Positions 54,017-63,641 of a DNA stretch of 64,000 nucleotides are shown here, piece by piece. Origin of the DNA: Gallionella sp. Its GTDB lineage: Bacteria; Pseudomonadota; Gammaproteobacteria; Burkholderiales; Gallionellaceae. The DNA lies in contig JAQTYN010000008.1 in assembly GCA_028688275.1 (NCBI GenBank), positions 1-64,000 on the forward strand, in the 5' to 3' direction. The notes beneath the pieces were generated by a model. It was not told the DNA's origin. It saw only the letters and a program-made list of their open reading frames with translations, and searched no databases. The position numbers and the translations under genes were made by a program. Every line of letters begins with the position of its first letter. Position 1 is the stretch's first letter.

Positions 54017-56602
54017 ATGCGTTTTGACAAATTTACGACTCAGTTGCAACAAGCGTTGTCCGAAGCTCAAAGTTTGGCAGTCGGTGCGGATAACCAATTT
54101 ATTGAGCCGATTCATTTATTGTTGGCGATGTTGAACGATGCCGAAGGCGGCGCGACATCGTTGTTGGCACGGGCGGGCGGCAAAGTGGCTGCGTTGAAAA
54201 CCGCATTGGCTCAAGCCATTGAACGATTGTCCAAGGTGGAAGGACATGGCGGCGAGGTGCAAGTTGGGCGCGAATTGGGCAATTTGTTTAACTTGACCGA
54301 CAAAGCAGCACAAAAACGTGGCGACCAATTTATCGCGTCCGAATTGTTTTTATTGGCGGCGTGCGACGACAAAGGTGAGGCAGGACGCTTGTTGAAACAA
54401 CACGGTGTGACAAAAGCCCCGTTAGAACAGGCCATTAACGCGGTGCGCGGCGGCGAATCGGTGGGTTCACAAGAAGCCGAAGGACAGCGCGAAGCGTTGA
54501 AAAAATACACCTTGGACTTAACCGAACGGGCGCGCATGGGCAAGCTCGATCCTGTGATTGGGCGCGATGACGAAATTCGCCGTGCGATTCAGGTGTTACA
54601 ACGCCGTACCAAAAACAATCCCGTGCTGATTGGCGAACCTGGCGTGGGTAAAACTGCCATCGTGGAAGGCTTAGCACAGCGCATTGTGAATGGCGAAGTG
54701 CCTGAATCCTTGAAAGGCAAAAAGGTTCTGAGCTTGGATATGGCGGCGTTGTTGGCGGGCGCGAAATATCGCGGCGAGTTTGAAGAACGCCTGAAAAATG
54801 TGCTGAAAGAATTGGCGCAAGATGAAGGGCAAACGATCGTCTTTATTGATGAATTGCACACCATGGTCGGCGCGGGCAAAGCCGAAGGCGCGATGGATGC
54901 GGGCAATATGTTGAAACCTGCGCTGGCACGCGGCGAGCTGCATTGCGTCGGCGCGACCACCTTGGACGAATACCGCAAATACATCGAAAAAGATGCTGCG
55001 CTGGAACGCCGTTTCCAAAAAGTGTTGGTAGATGAGCCGTCTGTGGAATCCACCATCGCGATTTTGCGCGGCTTACAAGAACGCTACGAACTGCATCACG
55101 GCGTGGAAATTACCGACCCCGCCATCGTCGCGGCGGCGGAACTGTCTCATCGCTATATCACCGACCGCTTTTTACCCGACAAGGCGATTGACCTGATCGA
55201 CGAAGCGGCGGCGCGGGTGAAAATGGAAATTGATTCCAAACCCGAAGTGATGGATAAATTGGACAGACGCTTGATTCAATTGAAAATTGAACGCGAAGCG
55301 GTGAAGCGCGAAAAAGACGAAGCCTCGCAAAAACGCTTAGGCTTAATCGAAGAAGAAATCACCAAGTTGCAACGCGAATACGCGGATTTGGACGAAATCT
55401 GGAAAGCCGAAAAAGGCGCGGCGCAAGGCACAGCGAATTTGAAGGAAGAAATCGACCAAGTGCGCGCCGAAATCGTGCAACTGCAACGCGCAGGCAAATT
55501 GGACAAAGTGGCGGAGTTGCAATACGGCAAATTGCCGCAATTGGAAGCGCGCTTGAAAGAAGCCGCCCACGCCGAAACCAGCAGCGACAAGCCCAAAAAC
55601 CGCTTGCTGCGCACCCAAGTCGGCGCGGAAGAAATCGCCGAAGTGGTCAGCCGCGCCACAGGCATCCCTGTGTCTAAAATGATGACGGGAGAACGCGACA
55701 AGTTGTTGAAAATGGAAGAAAAACTGCACGAGCGCGTGGTGGGGCAAGACGAAGCCGTGCGCTTGGTATCGGACGCGATTCGCCGTTCGCGCTCTGGCTT
55801 GTCTGATCCGAATCGTCCTTACGGTTCGTTCTTGTTCTTAGGGCCAACGGGTGTGGGCAAAACCGAATTGTGCAAAGCCTTGGCGGGCTTTATGTTCGAT
55901 TCGGAAGACCATCTGATCCGCATCGACATGTCTGAGTACATGGAAAAACATTCCGTGTCGCGCTTGATCGGCGCGCCCCCTGGCTATGTCGGCTATGACG
56001 AAGGCGGCGGCTTGACCGAAGCCGTGCGCCGAAAACCGTATTCCGTGATTTTGCTGGACGAAGTGGAAAAAGCGCATCCCGATGTGTTCAACGTGTTGTT
56101 GCAAGCCTTAGACGACGGACGCATGACCGATGGGCAAGGGCGCACCGTGGATTTCAAAAACACCGTGATTGTGATGACCTCCAACCTCGGCAGCCAAATG
56201 ATTCAACAAATGGCGGACGACGATTACCAAGTCATCAAATTGGCGGTGATGGGCGAAGTCAAAACCTACTTCCGCCCCGAATTTATCAACCGCATTGACG
56301 AAGTCGTGGTGTTCCATTCGCTGGACGAGAAAAACATCCAATCCATCGCCCGCATCCAATTGCAATACTTGGAAAAACGCCTCGCCGCGATGGAAATGCA
56401 GCTCTCCATCAGCGAAGCCGCCCTCGCCGAGATTGCCAATGCAGGTTTTGACCCGATTTACGGTGCACGTCCACTGAAACGGGCGATTCAAGCGCAATTG
56501 GAAAACCCGCTGGCGAAATTGATTTTGGAAGGGAAGTTCGATCCAAAAGACACCATTCAGGTCAATTGCAAAGGTGGCGTAATGAAATTCGATAAAGGTT
56601 AA
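54017..56602 (+). CDS. clpB: Chaperone ClpB
   Basis: [37 protein letters not shown]; Clp N-domain and middle coiled coil. Confidence 0.98.
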   Translation: MRFDKFTTQLQQALSEAQSLAVGADNQFIEPIHLLLAMLNDAEGGATSLLARAGGKVAALKTALAQAIERLSKVEGHGGEVQVGRELGNLFNLTDKAAQKRGDQFIASELFLLAACDDKGEAGRLLKQHGVTKAPLEQAINAVRGGESVGSQEAEGQREALKKYTLDLTERARMGKLDPVIGRDDEIRRAIQVLQRRTKNNPVLIGEPGVGKTAIVEGLAQRIVNGEVPESLKGKKVLSLDMAALLAGAKYRGEFEERLKNVLKELAQDEGQTIVFIDELHTMVGAGKAEGAMDAGNMLKPALARGELHCVGATTLDEYRKYIEKDAALERRFQKVLVDEPSVESTIAILRGLQERYELHHGVEITDPAIVAAAELSHRYITDRFLPDKAIDLIDEAAARVKMEIDSKPEVMDKLDRRLIQLKIEREAVKREKDEASQKRLGLIEEEITKLQREYADLDEIWKAEKGAAQGTANLKEEIDQVRAEIVQLQRAGKLDKVAELQYGKLPQLEARLKEAAHAETSSDKPKNRLLRTQVGAEEIAEVVSRATGIPVSKMMTGERDKLLKMEEKLHERVVGQDEAVRLVSDAIRRSRSGLSDPNRPYGSFLFLGPTGVGKTELCKALAGFMFDSEDHLIRIDMSEYMEKHSVSRLIGAPPGYVGYDEGGGLTEAVRRKPYSVILLDEVEKAHPDVFNVLLQALDDGRMTDGQGRTVDFKNTVIVMTSNLGSQMIQQMADDDYQVIKLAVMGEVKTYFRPEFINRIDEVVVFHSLDEKNIQSIARIQLQYLEKRLAAMEMQLSISEAALAEIANAGFDPIYGARPLKRAIQAQLENPLAKLILEGKFDPKDTIQVNCKGGVMKFDKG

Positions 56603-56610
56603 TCCACGAC

Positions 56611-56919
56611 ATGCCCATTAAATTCAGACTCGCCGCCCCGCCTCAATCCTCCAGCCCGTGGCGCAAACTGCTGGCTGGGGTCATTGCCATCGCGCTGTTC
56701 GTCCCCTTGCTGATGTTTTCGGCAGCCGTGCTGATTATCCTATTAGTCATCGGCATCATTGCGGGCGGTATTTTCTGGTGGAAAACCCGCCAGATACGCC
56801 AACAAATGCGCGAGTTTTCACCGCCAGCCCCCGTGATGGATGACCTCGGCGGGTCGGGAGAAGTAATTGAAGGTGAAGTGATACGCGTGGTGCGCACGCA
56901 GGATGAGCGGGTTAATTAG
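56611..56919 (+). CDS. Hypothetical membrane protein
   Basis: 102 aa, central hydrophobic segment. Confidence 0.5.
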   Translation: MPIKFRLAAPPQSSSPWRKLLAGVIAIALFVPLLMFSAAVLIILLVIGIIAGGIFWWKTRQIRQQMREFSPPAPVMDDLGGSGEVIEGEVIRVVRTQDERVN

Positions 56920-56940
56920 CTCGTTGCAAACCATCGCGTG

Positions 56941-56975
56941 AACTCCCCTCGCCCACTTGTGGGAGAGGGAAACTC
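56941..56975. repeat. Intergenic copy of CCTCGCCC-N-GGGAGAGG repeat
   Basis: ctcccctcgcccacttgtgggagagggaa; related copies at 57476-57521 and 57918-57962. Confidence 0.7.
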
Positions 56976-56997
56976 ACTCCCAAACCCCCAAAATCCC

Positions 56998-58212
56998 CTA
57001 CACCTCACCCGCAGGCGAGCCAAGAGATTTGTTGCTTGCCTTCTCCGCTCTGGCTCTTAACTGTCCACACGCGCCTTCGATTTCCTGTCCTGCCGAATCG
57101 CGCACACGGGTGTAAATTCCCTGCTGACTCAAGGTGTACGCCATCGCAGCGATGCGTTCTGCCGACGGGCGTCGACAAGCTAAGCCATCGACTTCGTTAA
57201 ACGGGATGAAATTCATCACCGCATATTTTCCCGCCAACAACTGCACGATGCGCGCCAATTCGGCATCGCTGTCGTTGACCCCCTCCAGCAACGTCCATTG
57301 ATATTGAATCGGATAGCCCGTGGCGCGGGCATATTCCTCGGCGCGTGCCACCAATTCTTCCACCGCAATCTGCGGCGCGTTGGGCAATAATTCAGCGCGC
57401 AACGCCGCATCGGTACTGTGCAACGACAATGCCAGCGCGGGCTTGACCGCTACTTTGCGCCGCGCAGCCTTCACTCCCTCGCCCGCGTGCGGGAGAGGGC
57501 TGGGGAGAGGGCGTATTTCCCCCAACCCCTCCATCAACCGCTCAAACACCCGCACATCGCCCACCGTCGATAACACCAGATTCTTATGCCCGATATTCCC
57601 CTGTGTGCCCAAGAGCTCAATCGCTTCCAGCACATTGTCCAGATTGTGCGCGGGTTCGCCCATGCCCATAAACACCACCTTGCTCACCGCCCGACGTTGC
57701 CGCGCCAACACCACCTGCGCCACGATTTCCGCGCTGCCCAGTTGCCGAATCAGCCCGTTGCGCCCACTCATGCAAAACACGCAACCCACCGCGCAACCGA
57801 CCTGAGTCGAAACGCACAAGCCACCTCGCGGCAACAACACGCTTTCCGTCAATTGCCCATCTGCCAACCTCACCAACAAGCGGGCGACTTCGCCCAAATT
57901 GATAGCTAGACTTTCTCTTTCGCCTCCTCGTCCGCTTGCGGGAGAGGATTGAGGAGAGGGGGATCGGTCATGGATTGCATGACCATCGGCGGGATATTCC
58001 CCCTCCAGCCGCGCCAAATTCGCCAACTCCGCTTCCAGCGCAGGCAACCCCTCGCGCAACCGCAACGGGAAAAAATTATCCGCAGGGCTGTGAACCGTAT
58101 CGTAAGTAATCACCTGACTCCACCCGCGCAACACACGGTCTTCATGGCAAGGCTTCGCCCCAAGGTCACGGAGCTGTTGGCGGAGGTGGGAAATACGCAT
58201 GGGAGCAGTCAA
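56998..58212 (-). CDS. RlmN-like radical SAM RNA methyltransferase with two in-frame repeat insertions
   Basis: CAVGCVFCMSG (CxxxCxxC), VFMGMGEPAHNLDNVLEAI, LALSLHSTDAALRAELLP, FNEVDGL. Confidence 0.85.
   Translation of the reverse strand: MTAPMRISHLRQQLRDLGAKPCHEDRVLRGWSQVITYDTVHSPADNFFPLRLREGLPALEAELANLARLEGEYPADGHAIHDRSPSPQSSPASGRGGERESLAINLGEVARLLVRLADGQLTESVLLPRGGLCVSTQVGCAVGCVFCMSGRNGLIRQLGSAEIVAQVVLARQRRAVSKVVFMGMGEPAHNLDNVLEAIELLGTQGNIGHKNLVLSTVGDVRVFERLMEGLGEIRPLPSPLPHAGEGVKAARRKVAVKPALALSLHSTDAALRAELLPNAPQIAVEELVARAEEYARATGYPIQYQWTLLEGVNDSDAELARIVQLLAGKYAVMNFIPFNEVDGLACRRPSAERIAAMAYTLSQQGIYTRVRDSAGQEIEGACGQLRARAEKASNKSLGSPAGEV
57476..57521. repeat. CCTCGCCCGCGTGCGGGAGAGGGCTGGGGAGAGGG repeat inside the RlmN-like CDS
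   Basis: Encodes RPLPSPLPHAGEGVK. Confidence 0.8.
57918..57962. repeat. Second copy of the same repeat inside the RlmN-like CDS, read in another frame
   Basis: CCTCCTCGTCCGCTTGCGGGAGAGGATTGAGGAGAGGGG encodes SPSPQSSPASGRGGE. Confidence 0.8.
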
Positions 58213-58333
58213 AACGGTTAGGCAATCAGTAGCAAGGGCTGCGATTTTAACCCAAGCATCAGCGCATATAGAAAACTTGTCATGAGTCTCTTAAAAGACT
58301 ATATTCAGTCCGAATAATTTTAAGGAACTCACC

Positions 58334-58603
58334 ATGCTTGCTGCCAATATCAAACCCATTAGCTACCTCAAAGCCAATGCCGCCGAGGTGCTTAAAAACC
58401 TAGCCGACAGCCGCGAACCTTTTTTAATCACCCAAAACGGCGAAGCGAGAGCGGTGTTGCAAGACATCGCCAGCTATGAAAACACCCAAGAAACCTTGGC
58501 ATTACTGAAAATTCTGGCACTGGGCAACCAAGAAATCACCGCAGGCAAAACCACGCCCCTCGCCGCCGTCGCCAATCGCCTACGCGCCAAGTCATACACA
58601 TGA
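58334..58603 (+). CDS. Phd/YefM-family antitoxin
   Basis: IKPISYLKANAAEVLKNLADSREPFLITQNGEARAVLQDIASYE. Confidence 0.88.
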   Translation: MLAANIKPISYLKANAAEVLKNLADSREPFLITQNGEARAVLQDIASYENTQETLALLKILALGNQEITAGKTTPLAAVANRLRAKSYT

Positions 58604-58932
58604 GCTACGAAGTTTTGCTCACGCACAGTGCCGAGCGTGATTTAGAGGCGATTTATGATTACATTGCCGAAAATGACACGCAGGCAAATGCCAATTATTT
58701 GTTGGATAAACTGACGGCAGTCGCTATTTCGTTAGAGGACTTCCCCGAACGCGGCGCATATCCCCAAGAACTCCTCGCCCTAGGCATACGCGAATATCGC
58801 CAAGTCCATTTCAAACCCTATCGGTTGATTTATCGGGTAATCGGCAAGCAAGTGCTGATTTATTTGATTGTCGATGGACGGCGAGATATGCAGACGTTGT
58901 TGATGCGGCGGGTGTTAGGTGGGGCTTTATGA
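58600..58932 (+). CDS. RelE/ParE-family toxin
   Basis: LLTHSAERDLEAIYDYIAEND...EYRQVHFKPYRLIYRVIGKQVLIYLIVDGRRDMQTLL. Confidence 0.88.
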   Translation: MSYEVLLTHSAERDLEAIYDYIAENDTQANANYLLDKLTAVAISLEDFPERGAYPQELLALGIREYRQVHFKPYRLIYRVIGKQVLIYLIVDGRRDMQTLLMRRVLGGAL

Positions 58933-59020
58933 ATATGCAGGTAGGTGCGCTTTGTGTTGGTGTAGCAGTTTTAGGGTTTCGGTGCGGGTCATGGTGAGTT
59001 TATTAATTATGCAAAATGCT

Positions 59021-59101
59021 GTAGGGCGACAATAAGCGAAGCGCATTGCGCCAATTATTCGATTTAAATTTCACATACGGCACAATAACGATTGCGCCCT
59101 A
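59021..59101. repeat. Full copy of GTAGGGCGCAAT MITE-like element
   Basis: gtagggcgacaataagcgaagcgcattgcgcc...cacaataacgattgcgccctaa. Confidence 0.7.
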
Positions 59102-59155
59102 AGCAGGCTGGGGTGAGACAATAGCAGCTTGCCTTGCGGCGATCCACCTTGTACG

Positions 59156-60025
59156 TTAATTCTCTTCCTGCTGTATACGACGGATGCTCTCAATGAGTTT
59201 CTTCTCTTGTTCTGGAGTTAGAGGGGGCGGAGGTGCAGGCATACCCACCAGTGGATTCACTTCTACGTTGTATAGCTGCTTTCCATCTGCAAATCGAATA
59301 ATTGGGACTGGATATTGTGGAATTCCTGGGGATCCCAAATCCAAAAAATAATTCTTGCAAATCACACTGTCACCAGTATCTTTTAGTGAAATAACCAATG
59401 AAGAATCGCGTTTCTCCAGCAAAATGTCTGCCTGTGAAAAACCTTCGGCGACAGTCACTCTACCCTTTCGGTCGCAATCAGCGACCTCCTTGTCTTTGCC
59501 ACTACCTACCGAAAGATGATAAGTCTTCGCAACTGCTGGAGGCGTAAGAACGGCTGGCTTTAGTACTGCCTGAAACACCTTTTTTTCTTCATCTGTAAAT
59601 AATTCTATATACCGACAATAATGTTCTGGATATTCAAATAGCCGCGCTAAAACCTCACCAGTTTTGCGGTTGTAAACTGTTTCCCTGCACATGGAAATGT
59701 GCAGGGTTGGTAACAGCTCCAAATATGGTTCATGAGCAGTCAAGGTTTCAACCCGAATTGCATAAACTGGCTCCGCCTCATTGGGCAAAATACAACAGGA
59801 ACCAGCACGATTCCAAGGGAGGTAGCGATTACGTCCCCACTCATCTTCGATCATGACACCCTCAATATTTTCGGCTGTCCGATAAATTTTTAACCCTGCC
59901 TGTTGTTCTAGGTGGTTGCGTTGAATTTGTGCAACATCCTGTACTTTTTGTTTTTGCTGGGCAGGGAAATAGAACAGCGCGAACACGATACCAAGAATAA
60001 CAACGGGCAACCCCATAAATGACAT
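59156..60025 (-). CDS. Hypothetical membrane-anchored protein
   Basis: 289-aa ORF with N-terminal TM. Confidence 0.55.
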   Translation of the reverse strand: MSFMGLPVVILGIVFALFYFPAQQKQKVQDVAQIQRNHLEQQAGLKIYRTAENIEGVMIEDEWGRNRYLPWNRAGSCCILPNEAEPVYAIRVETLTAHEPYLELLPTLHISMCRETVYNRKTGEVLARLFEYPEHYCRYIELFTDEEKKVFQAVLKPAVLTPPAVAKTYHLSVGSGKDKEVADCDRKGRVTVAEGFSQADILLEKRDSSLVISLKDTGDSVICKNYFLDLGSPGIPQYPVPIIRFADGKQLYNVEVNPLVGMPAPPPPLTPEQEKKLIESIRRIQQEEN

Positions 60026-60126
60026 GGAATTTTCCCTTGCATTTTTTGGAATAAAGCGAAATCAGAACCATAATGAAAGTAGCATTAATGCCGCGCTAAT
60101 TATTACAATAATGATAATGGGTATGA

Positions 60127-60870
60127 TTACCATTTTGGCTTTAAAACCGTGTAAACAAACTCATGCAACTCCATTGCACTGGGGCAAGTCAAATAGCGTT
60201 GTGGCTTGAGGACAATACCACCGCCACCCAACAAGGAAGTCCGATTCCGATACAAGAAAATATCAGGTACATGCAGCGCAAACGTATTTTGTCGCGCCAG
60301 TATTTGCTTGGTTTCGTAGTTTTTTATCACAAAGGTGGCACTAGACAGATATGTATAGGGAGCAACGGGTTTAAAGGCATCCCATTCCAAACCATAGCCA
60401 TGATTGGTTTCAGCCCAGACATGATGATCTTCCACAGGGTGATTGTCGGCATCTCGTGTTTTCCTGACACCAAACCCATTTTTTCGATCACTAATGAATT
60501 CAGCTTGGGCATACCCGTCTACACGATCTACCCCAACCAAAAATGGGTACAAGCCCTTACCAGATAGGTGGGGAGCAGGATAAGGATCGATATATTGGCG
60601 AACGGCAACAACATTTTGCGCAGTTGAGTCAATTTTCTTAGTTGTACCGCTTTTACACTGCACCTCAAATGCTTGTTGTGCTTGTTCAGCCTCATACAGT
60701 TGTGAGACCACTTCAAATATTTGCCATGCGGGTAACAATGTCATCAGGAACAATACCATATGTCGTTGTTGAGTATTGATGACCGTTACCCACACAAAGA
60801 CCATTGCAAGTAAATAAGCAATAATGGGGAATATTGTAATGTATCCCAAAAATCCAGCGATCAGCTCCAT
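60127..60870 (-). CDS. Hypothetical membrane protein
   Basis: 247-aa ORF, N-terminal TM segments; C-terminal pattern resembles 65-499. Confidence 0.55.
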   Translation of the reverse strand: MELIAGFLGYITIFPIIAYLLAMVFVWVTVINTQQRHMVLFLMTLLPAWQIFEVVSQLYEAEQAQQAFEVQCKSGTTKKIDSTAQNVVAVRQYIDPYPAPHLSGKGLYPFLVGVDRVDGYAQAEFISDRKNGFGVRKTRDADNHPVEDHHVWAETNHGYGLEWDAFKPVAPYTYLSSATFVIKNYETKQILARQNTFALHVPDIFLYRNRTSLLGGGGIVLKPQRYLTCPSAMELHEFVYTVLKPKW

Positions 60871-61094
60871 GTTTTATACTCGATTAAGTAGTTACATATC
60901 TTTGTGCCAGCATCATACACCGCCTCTCCACCACATCCCGTGCAACCAATTACGGCAATGGGTTAAGCATGCAATAAACTTCACGGAGGCAGCATTTTGA
61001 CCACCAACCCGTAAGGCGGATCGACGCAAGGCAATCCGCTATTTTTCACCTCATTCGGCGGGTTGCTGCGCGAAATCGCCCTACCACCAAACCC

Positions 61095-61112
61095 GTGCGG
61101 ATAAATCCGCAC
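61095..61112. repeat. GTGCGGATAAATCCGCAC palindrome
   Basis: Identical to 21538-21555 and 63642-63659. Confidence 0.75.
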
Positions 61113-61148
61113 CTACGTCAATCATCGCTTGAGCCACTTGATACGCAA

Positions 61149-61346
61149 TCACGCCGCCCGCGCATATTCAATTTGCATCGGATACACGCCATTTGCCCGC
61201 GCTTCTAACAGCACAATTTCTACCGCGCTGCCGTCTTCGGCGTAGCTGATGTGGGTGTTCCAATTTTGTGAGACTTCGCGGACGATGGGTTTGTCGGATA
61301 GGCGAATGACTAAAATATCGTCTTCGTCAAAATAGGTTGTGCGCAT
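61149..61346 (-). CDS. DUF2283-like protein
   Basis: TTYFDEDDILVIRLSDKPIVRE...NTHISYAEDGSAVEIVLLEA. Confidence 0.8.
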   Translation of the reverse strand: MRTTYFDEDDILVIRLSDKPIVREVSQNWNTHISYAEDGSAVEIVLLEARANGVYPMQIEYARAA

Positions 61347-61399
61347 AACAGCCTCCTACTCCTCAAAATGGAAGTTACGTCGTGATTTTAACCCGCTTT

Positions 61400-61723
61400 T
61401 CAAGCCATCACAGGTTCAACCGACAATTTCATCCCCACTGCTTTTAACACCGCTAACAGCGTTTTTAAAGTTGGATTGCCTTTGGGCGACAGGGTGCGGT
61501 AGAGTGATTCGCGGCTAATGCCCGCTTCGGCGGCGACAGCACCCAGTCCGCCGTAGGCTTCGACTAAGGTGCGTAATGCCAAAAGCCCCGCTGCGCGGTC
61601 ATCGGGGTTGTCCAACGATTCCATTGCTTCTTTTAAATATGCTACCGCCAGTTCGCGGTCTGCGCGCAGTTCTGCCAATTCTTGCGCGTGGTGCGATACC
61701 GCGCCGACTAATTTTTTGCTCAT
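61400..61723 (-). CDS. HigA-type addiction-module antitoxin
   Basis: GLLALRTLVEAYGGLGAVAAEAGISRESLYRTLSPKGNPTLKTLLAVLKAVGMKLSV; start 61723. Confidence 0.88.
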   Translation of the reverse strand: MSKKLVGAVSHHAQELAELRADRELAVAYLKEAMESLDNPDDRAAGLLALRTLVEAYGGLGAVAAEAGISRESLYRTLSPKGNPTLKTLLAVLKAVGMKLSVEPVMA

Positions 61724-62043
61724 TTTTGTCTCCGTTTCCAGTCTGCCCAATAGGTTTTGGCGGTTTGAATGTCTGCCGCTTGCGATTTTTTCGCACCGCC
61801 GCATAACAAAATCACCAAGGTATTGCCTTGTCGGGCGAAATACACCCGATAGCCCGCGCCCAGATGTTCGCGCAGTTCCAACACGCCGTCGCCCACCGAT
61901 TCACAATCACCAAACATGCCTAATTCCAAGCGTTTCAGGCGAATGCGCACCTTGGCTTGCGCTTGTTTGTCTTTCAACGTGTGCAGCCAATCGGTTAGTG
62001 GCTCTGCGCCCTCAGTAGTTTGGTATCGTAAAAGTTCAATCAT
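61720..62043 (-). CDS. HigB/RelE-type addiction-module toxin
   Basis: EPLTDWLHTLKDKQAQAKVRIRLKRLELGMFGDCESVGDGVLELREHLGAGYRVYFARQGNTLVILLCGGAKKSQ. Confidence 0.9.
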   Translation of the reverse strand: MIELLRYQTTEGAEPLTDWLHTLKDKQAQAKVRIRLKRLELGMFGDCESVGDGVLELREHLGAGYRVYFARQGNTLVILLCGGAKKSQAADIQTAKTYWADWKRRQK

Positions 62044-62166
62044 GTTTTGAGTGTAGCTTAAAAGATACTAATTGGCAAAATACTCTGGCGGGTTCGTTTC
62101 CAAAATCGGCGGGTTGCTGCGCGAAGTCACCCGACCACCAAACCCCTGTGGATCAATCCGCTCCAC

Positions 62167-62250
62167 ATCAAATCATTGCCAAGCGTTCGACGGTATCGGA
62201 ATAGCGTTCAATTAAGCAAATCGCGTTGGGCGTTGGAGCAGAGCGTCCTC
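62167..62250 (-). pseudogene. Degenerate third copy of the 21561-type HTH antitoxin (3' end)
   Basis: tcaaatcattgccaagcgttcgacggtatcggaatagcgttcaattaagcaaatcgcgttgggcg parallels 21561-21640. Confidence 0.7.
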
Positions 62251-62253
62251 GCC

Positions 62254-62520
62254 TCAATGGCTATGCACTTTTTCTTGCAACCAAACCTTAATCAACGATT
62301 GATACGGCACGTCGCGGGAATTGGCAGCGGCTTTGATGGAGTCCAGCAGATGCTGGGGCAGGCGCAGCGAGATGGTTTTGGTCGTGGGTTTTAAATTGGG
62401 CAGCACGACCAGCTTGGCTTTTGTCCAATCCACATAATCAGCGGAATCATTGTTTTCCCAAAAGGTACGTTCTTCCGCTTCACTGGCGAAGGTGGGAATG
62501 GGTTTAAGTGCTTTGTTCAT
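62254..62520 (-). CDS. BrnA-like/CopG antitoxin
   Basis: FASEAEERTFWENNDSADYVDWTKAKLV...TISLRLPQHLLDSIKAAANSRDVPYQSLIKVWL. Confidence 0.85.
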   Translation of the reverse strand: MNKALKPIPTFASEAEERTFWENNDSADYVDWTKAKLVVLPNLKPTTKTISLRLPQHLLDSIKAAANSRDVPYQSLIKVWLQEKVHSH

Positions 62521-62803
62521 AAGTTGCGCGCTCCTTTTTGTGCATATCTCTCGCTGAAATCATGCGTATCATTTCGCCCGCTTGTCGCAAAGTGAAGGTG
62601 ATATGCAGCCGTCGTTCTTCGTCTGTTTTGCCGAGTGCGTGGAGGCGAACTTCGACCTGCTGGTGCTTGAGGTCTTCCAGTAACAACAAGGGGTTGTTGA
62701 AGAAAACCTGCTCGGCTTCTGCCATCGTCACGCCGTGCTTTTCGTTCTTGCGGGCATTGCCATCATCCCAGTCAAAGCCCGTGATTTTGCTTAGATTTAT
62801 CAT
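62504..62803 (-). CDS. BrnT-family toxin
   Basis: ITGFDWDDGNARKNEKHGVTMAEAEQVFFNNPLLLLED...RLHITFTLRQAGEMIRMISARDMHKKER. Confidence 0.9.
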   Translation of the reverse strand: MINLSKITGFDWDDGNARKNEKHGVTMAEAEQVFFNNPLLLLEDLKHQQVEVRLHALGKTDEERRLHITFTLRQAGEMIRMISARDMHKKERATYEQST

Positions 62804-62855
62804 GATATGTATATTATGAGGATATACAGGCGAATGCAAGTTGCCTTTTTAACAC

Positions 62856-63143
62856 TTACACAAACCGCACTTCTAACTTTTTGCCCAATGCGGCTGCGTA
62901 TTTGCGTAAGGTTGTCAACGATGGCGAGGGTTTGCCTGTCACGAGGGCATTTTCCAAACGTGCGACGGCGGGGGCTTTGGTGCCCATGCGTTCGGCGACT
63001 TGTGCTTGGGTCAATCCCGCTGCTTTTCGCGCCGTTAAAATCGCGTCTAACATCGGCATTTCTTCGCGTTCGATGCGGTCGTATTCGGTCCGAACGGCGG
63101 GGTTGGACAGTGCGATGGCTTTTAATTCTTCATGGGTGCGCAT
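62856..63143 (-). CDS. XRE/HigA-type antitoxin
   Basis: LTQAQVAERMGTKAPAVARLENALVTGKPSPSLTTLRKYAAALGKKLEVRF. Confidence 0.88.
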   Translation of the reverse strand: MRTHEELKAIALSNPAVRTEYDRIEREEMPMLDAILTARKAAGLTQAQVAERMGTKAPAVARLENALVTGKPSPSLTTLRKYAAALGKKLEVRFV

Positions 63144-63463
63144 TTTTAATCTCCTTCAAACGAGCTTCAGCAATCCGTCGCTCATTGGGCGGCGTTTTCT
63201 GGGTTTTCTTGACAAAACTATGCAGCATCACAATACGGCGGCCGACTTGGGTGCAATAAAACACGCGGGCAATGCCTTCCGCGCCTTTCAAACGCAATTC
63301 AAACAAGCCGCCGCCAAAGGCTTCCGTGTGTGGGTCGCCTACAATTCGCGCCGCTAGAAATCATGCGGTCAGTCAAACTAAAATAGCGCGCCAACAAACC
63401 CGCAGGCAGCTCAAGTACAGCTTGTTCGACGGCTTGGCTGTAATAAAGGATGGTGTAGCTCAT
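63130..63463 (-). pseudogene. HigB/Gp49-like toxin with a single frameshift
   Basis: MSYTILYYSQAVEQAVLELPAGLLARYFSLTDRMISSGAN | GDPHTEAFGGGLFELRLKGAEGIARVFYCTQVGRRIVMLHSFVKKTQKTPPNERRIAEARLKEIKNAHP; 1-nt excess near 63345. Confidence 0.8.
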
Positions 63464-63641
63464 CGTAGGATTGTAGCATTTATGTTATTTTTGCCAATCA
63501 GCATTGCAGCGTTTCAGCAATTGCGGCGGTCTGGTGTCTAATTTTCTGGCTGAAACTTGTCAGGCGAATTCGCCGCAAGGCAATCCGCCATTACCCAAAA
63601 TCGGTGCTGCGCAAAACCGCTCTGCCACAGCCGCCAAACTC

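Noticed and set aside
54211-56497. Long minus-strand ORFs opposite clpB
   Set aside because: Antisense shadows of a conserved CDS.
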